Origin: Amblyomma americanum
Taxonomy: Eukaryota; Arthropoda; Arachnida; Ixodida; Ixodidae
NCBI RefSeq assembly: GCF_052857255.1
Contig: NC_135497.1
Coordinates: forward strand, 181,445,478-181,509,477
Reading direction: 5' to 3'
DNA: 64,000 nucleotides
In this document: positions 36,601 through 42,600 of the stretch, one piece after another
How the letters are laid out: each line of letters begins with the position of its first letter
Position numbering within the stretch: position 1 is the stretch's first letter
Translations under genes and position numbers: made by a program
Notes under the pieces: model-generated
What the model was told of the DNA's origin: nothing
What the model saw: the letters and a program-made list of their open reading frames with translations, nothing else
Database searches by the model: none

Positions 36601-39600
36601 CTCAAAGCCAGTCGCCCAAGTCAACATTTTTGTCCACAACGCTAGGTCATCAAACTTTCTAAAATCAGCGGTGCCCAAAAGCAGTAGTTAAGAATATGTG
36701 ATGGACATGATAAAACTGAACAAAAATATGGATGCAGTACACAGCACAAGAACCAACGGAGCACAAGAACAAAGAGGACGACAGGACAGAGCGCTGAGCT
36801 AACAACTTTTATTTCGAAAAGAGGCGAACCCATATTTAAGAGGGGCATATCAGGCCACATAACCAAGGCAAAAGGACTGCAAGGAAGGAAGAAACAAAAG
36901 AAAAAAAGAATACAAAACCCCAGCTGTAACAGAGACCTGTGACTGAAGCAAAAGAAAAGTCATGGCCGCAAACCAAATGAAATCTTAAAAGGGTGAAGCT
37001 CTGAAAAGGGATGAAGCAGCAGCTCGGGTGATAGCTCCAGACCAACTACCACGCCCACACACACCAATGAACTTGGAGAACTTTTTCTTCAAAGAACAAC
37101 CAATATTTGTAATCCTTGCAATTTACCCTTTTATGTGTGGAATTGTACCCCATCTTATGTACCCACTCCTGCTATAGCTCCTAGAATGGGGCTGCAGTAT
37201 TTTCAAATAGATAAATAAAAGAACGAATCAGTGCCAAGAGAACAAACCCCCGGAGTGAATCAAAGGATCAATTTGAAGGTTGAACAATGGCACAATCCAA
37301 ATTTTTACGGCGAGAAAAATAAAATAAAAACATGGCTAAAAATTAAAAATGCTAAAAATCACAATGAAATGACGGGTAACAATATGAAGACTAAAAATGA
37401 TGAAAGCCCAGCAAAGAACATGGCAAAAAAATTTTAAAACAGCGATCATCGCATAAAAACATGACTGGTTGGAATGATGGTAAGAGGATAAAAGCCCAAC
37501 AGTGAACACGACAAAAAAAAATGAGGTAAAACAGCGATGACTGACTAAAACCCACAAAAAAACGTAGAAGTGAGAAAGTGAGAAAAAACTAGCATGCTAA
37601 AGAATGTTGCTAAGACCTTCAAATTGATCCTTTGATTCGCTTGGGTGTTTTTGGTTTTTTGTTTGTTTGTTTGTTCCCTGCAGTCCTTTTGCCTTGGTCA
37701 TGTGGCCTTATATGCCCCTTTTAAATACGTGTTTGCCTCTTTTCGAAATAAAAGTTGTTCGCCCAACAGCAAGTGTTGCTTAAAAATATGGAAAGATGAG
37801 TCACTCGTGGGCACAGATGAAGCAGTAAACATGCCCCTAGGATTGGTGTTCAAACAGCATAGTCTAGTTATCAACTATAAGACTGGCAGAAGGCTAGGGA
37901 GGATATACATGCCAGAACTCATCCGTAGATGATGGGTAAACATTCTGCATGTGCTGCCTATGCGATGTTTGTAGTACCAGAGGATCGTTTTAAATAAGCA
38001 TAGTCTGTTGAATAAATTGAAGCTTGTACCCACAAGCCTAGCAGTATAGTGCTTATACAGTTGGTCCCTGTGCACCATCTTGCACTTCACATTTGAGCTA
38101 AAGCCTCAGTTCCCTGGTTGCACAGGTTGCCAATTTGTGTGCCCACAAAACTTAAACCTACTTGGTAAAAATGCATGCTCTGTAACTATTAATGTAAGAA
38201 ATGTGCATAATTCTAGATAAACCTGCTGGTCCATAATCCTTCTACATTATGTTTTGTACCCTTTCATGTGCATGTTATCAACCACAGCAAGAAACAAATC
38301 TTCAGCTGCAGGTCAGCACTGCTGTTCTCATTTCTTTATTTGTATCCCTTTCTTGCAACTGTGAGTTGACATAAACGTCGAATAAAACTGCACAGTGAAC
38401 CCCTTGAAGGTGAACTCTTTCAGCCATATTTCCTGAAAAACTGAACAGTCTGAGCACATCTGTTAGAGTCTCACAGGTGCAATGTTAACATGAGCCATTC
38501 AACTAGTGCACCCTGGTTAACATGGACTCTAGCAGTGCCACATTAACTACCGTGCAAAAGCAACAAAAGGCCAATAAATTTCAGTGACTGTGTAGGTCTG
38601 TACAAGGAACAAAGTGGAACAATACGAAAGGGAAGTTAAGGGCTTAATTGAGCAAGTTTGTGCATGCAGGCATTCTAGCCTGGCAAGAACAATGGTGAAT
38701 TAATTGCAGCTGGCCTTGCATATGACATGTGGTTAGGTTACTTAGGTACCGTCTTTGCCAAAAGTAACCGAGCAGCCCTGCCGGAGCGGCTTGCAACCGA
38801 GCGACGATGCTGCTTCTTCAGCGCAGCGCTGGCCGCTGCTCCCCGGCTGCAGGTGTAAACTAGCTGACGTAAGCCTGCGCCCTCGCTCAGTGTGACAGCA
38901 CTCCAAAGGCGCAAAATTGCTCGTTGCACATACTATCTGCTTACTTGTTATCATCTAAGAAAGGAGGGCGAGAGTGCAGGCTTACATCACCTAGCTTACA
39001 CTCGCAGCCGGTGAGCAATGGCCAGCGCAAGGGACCGCAGTGCCGCCGCTTGGCTGAGAGCCCGCTCCCACTGCCATCATGGCTGCTCAGTTGCTTTTGG
39101 TAAAGATGGTACGTTCTGCTTGTCATTCAATTTATTAGTAATTAAATTAAAACACAAATTGTTGTTAATTACTCGTAAAGCTGTGCTTAAAGAAGGAAAT
39201 ATTATTGCCAAAAAAAGTAACAAATTGAATGATGGACCTGTTAGAAAACACATGTAGATTGCCACGTTATTGCTCAGTTGTTGCTTGGGTTGAACGAGAG
39301 GGCAGGGCATGACGATGTGCATGTTGACAACAGCAATGGAATTGCCGCTTAACCATTGCGGTAGCCAGATCATGACACTTTTCAACTTTTTAATGATGCT
39401 TATGCATGGTTCCGAGTGTCCTCATATACAGTGAGAAACCTGCTTAACCAAGTAACTGCCCTAAGCAGGTAACGACAGCAAACAGCGCTATGCTATCAGG
39501 CGATGTTTGTCCATAGTGTGGAACCTCCCAGTCTTCAGAAGCCTGTAAGGTAGCAGAGCAATGCCTCAAAAACACACAACTGCGCTTCTTAATCCAGTGG

Positions 39601-42600
39601 TACATCACCATCTCGCTACTCCCCTGGCTCCTGAACTTTGTTAACTTTCTCCTTTTATTGAGTGGAACTCCTACTCAATAGCCAGCTAGCTGCGGCATGC
39701 TGCAGTACTGACCTTCATCGAGTTTTGAAAATTGAATACCGCATACTTTTTTTTTTTTCGGTTTACGCCAAAAAGCCCAACCCATACCTATGAGACATAA
39801 GAGTAGTTGTCACACAGAAAAGGATAAAACCCACAACGAAATAACTGACTGAAGATGTTGCATGTAGGATTTCTGAAAATATTCCTTGGACTGCTTTCTA
39901 CGTTTTTCTTTGAAAGCTCCTTATTTCAGCTTGTTTCATTCCTCATTTATTCTTGGTGCCTATATGCTCTCATATAACCGGATATTTCAGCTTCTTGTGT
40001 TGAGTTGAACTTCTGATAAGCTGAACAGATTTACTATGTCCCATCATCATTTGTATTTAGGTATAGTGTATGCACAGTCACCAGAAATTTTAACAGTGTG
40101 TGAAGTGATTGTATGGCTCTCAAGAAGCGTTGTGGCCAGTGCTGTAGCATGCATACAACTGAGGTTTCCTTTGTGTGTGTTTTTAACAACAGCAGTTCCT
40201 GGTTCGGGAGGTCACCTACCACCTAGGGACAGCAACTGGTGGCGCAGCCTGACACCCAACTACTACTTCCCCAAGCAAGAAAGCTCGGCTGCTGCTGGAA
40301 CCAACACTCTCATCCTTATCACCAGCCTTGCAGGACTAGGCATGTTTGTTCTCACCACAGTTATGATCTTGGTCAAGCTGCACAAACAGCGCAGGCTCGA
40401 AGTGGTGGGCAGGGATGCCTTGCGAACCATCAGTGCAGATGTTGGTAGGTTTCCCTTCCTATTTCACAGTCAGTGGTAGCATGAAGAGGTACTGTCTTTG
40501 CCAAAAGTAACCAAGCTGTGCAATTTGCTTCTGTCATATAGTGGAACAGTTATGCCACCCATCAAGCTCAAAGTCTTTGTAAGGTAAGAAGAAGCCTTGT
40601 CCTCACCTCCAAAGGCCCTTTGATTTTAAGTGAAGCCTGTAGGGCCTTATACTACGGGCAAGAAGTAATCCACATAGCCTGGTTACTTTTGGCAAAGGCA
40701 GTACATTCGGAAGATTGCTAAATTCAAAGCATGTTTATTCCACTTGGTTGCATCTACAGATGCTACGGTGGAGGGTGGGTTCATGGACACTGTGCCATGA
40801 ACTGTAGTTACGAGTTATGAGTAATTATAACATGCGAGTGATAAATGCACAATACATAGATTAGTAGCAGCACCATCTGAAACTGTGCATCAGAAGTTGG
40901 CAACTCTCTCGCTTTTGATACTGGTATTATGTATGTTCTCAATATTATGGTGCTCCTGTGAGAAGCTGTGTTAAGGAGCCTGTTGGTGCTAGCAGAAAGA
41001 GTTATACAAGTGATAGCAATATGTATAGGCTCCTTGTTCATGTGGCACATCCAGTGTTGTCCAGCACTGATGTGGCTTAATCCTTCACCTGCCAGACAGA
41101 CACACTTGGTTTGTGCTTTTCAGTCTGATTTGCTTCATCACTTTCCTTTTCATAACTGGGTCTATAATGGTTGATTTGGGGGAACCCACAGACCTAAGAT
41201 CCAGCAGAAACCAAACTCAGTAGGGTGACAAAACTAATGCAAAGCTGTAGACATTGAGCAGTTACTGATGTTCCAGGGGCATATCAAAGGTGACTGGGTA
41301 AGGCAGATGGCGGAGTAAGCAATTCAAAAGGCTTTGCATACTTTTAGTCCTTTTAGACTGCACTAATTTCATTGCCACAGCTAAAGCCCCTCAATGAAGC
41401 AATATCTTTGAAATTTCCGGCTTCCCTCCTCTCCTAGTGCTCCGCCGGATAATCGAGCCTCCCATTGGCCGAGGCGCCGTGGTCACATGTTAGCGCGCGC
41501 TTTTTGGCTCCACAGCAGACGCCGGCACCATTGTCAGGGATAGTAATCACGCTTTGTTTTCTTTTTGTGCAACTGAGCTTTGGCGGGAAGCGTTTCTCCA
41601 GCTTTGACGGTGTCTACGCTCAGCGTCGACACCGACCTTCTGTTGCGCGTGCGGGTGCAACAACCAAGAAAGCAGTGGGAAAAATGTTTTTCGTCATTCC
41701 ATCCAGAAAAAGCAGTGTGGCTTGCCGAAACGTTTGGCTACATAGGATCCGCCGCCTAAAAACTTCGATAATGTGCAGGATCCGCGTCTTTGCCTTGTGA
41801 GCGGCCGTTCTTCAGTTGTCAGTTGCGCTTTTTCGGAGGATTTCGTGTGAAGCACAAGCGACTGCAGTCTTTCTTCGTAGTTATTCCGTTTGGCATGGTT
41901 GTAGATGGATTCATTCGCTCGCAGGCTATGAAAGCCGTGCTTCTCGTTGACTTAGCCCCACAGTTCACGCTGCTAGCTCTGCTACGTCCTGCAGGTGTAG
42001 CTTTCATGTTGCACGCATTACTTGGCGTACTGGATTGGTGGTAGTCTGTCTCGTTCGCGGGCTCGACTCGAAACTTGCGCTTCATGTTGTTTGAGCTCCG
42101 CCGTTTACGCTGCTCGTGGTGCAGGTCTAGCTTTCGCGTTGCACGCATCGCTGGATGTATTTTTGTTGCAGTTGGACTCCTTCGCTCAAGAACTCGATAC
42201 TAAAGAGGTGGTTCTCGCTGTTTGAGTGACGCTGTTTATGCTGCTCGCGGTGCAGGTCTAGCTTTCCTTTTGCACGCATGGCTGAACATATTTGCTTTGT
42301 TGCAGTTTGACTCCTTCGCTCACGAACTCGATACCAAAGGGGCGGGTCTCACAGTTGAAGCCACCGGTGTTCATGCTGCTCGCGGTTCAGGTCTAGCATT
42401 CATGTTGACCATATTTGTTCTGGCAGTGTTCATACCAAAATAGGTCATTACTGTGCCTAGGTGCAGTAATCCATATCTGCATGGATAGTACTTGAGAATG
42501 CAAGCGAGGGGCTCCAATAAACATGGTTGCGTACATTTTCTCCTTGTATTTTCAATTTTCCCTTCAAACAACTTCCTAAACAAACAATGTGTTTGCTTCA

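Larger units (their letters stand above)
36353..40192 (+). other. Intron 7 (3.8 kb)
   Basis: Starts GTATGG, ends with the CAGCAG acceptor. It contains the compound foldback 36801-37765 and the MITE 38747-39110. The remaining parts (36353-36800, 37766-38746, 39111-40192) have no recognisable gene. Confidence 0.75.
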
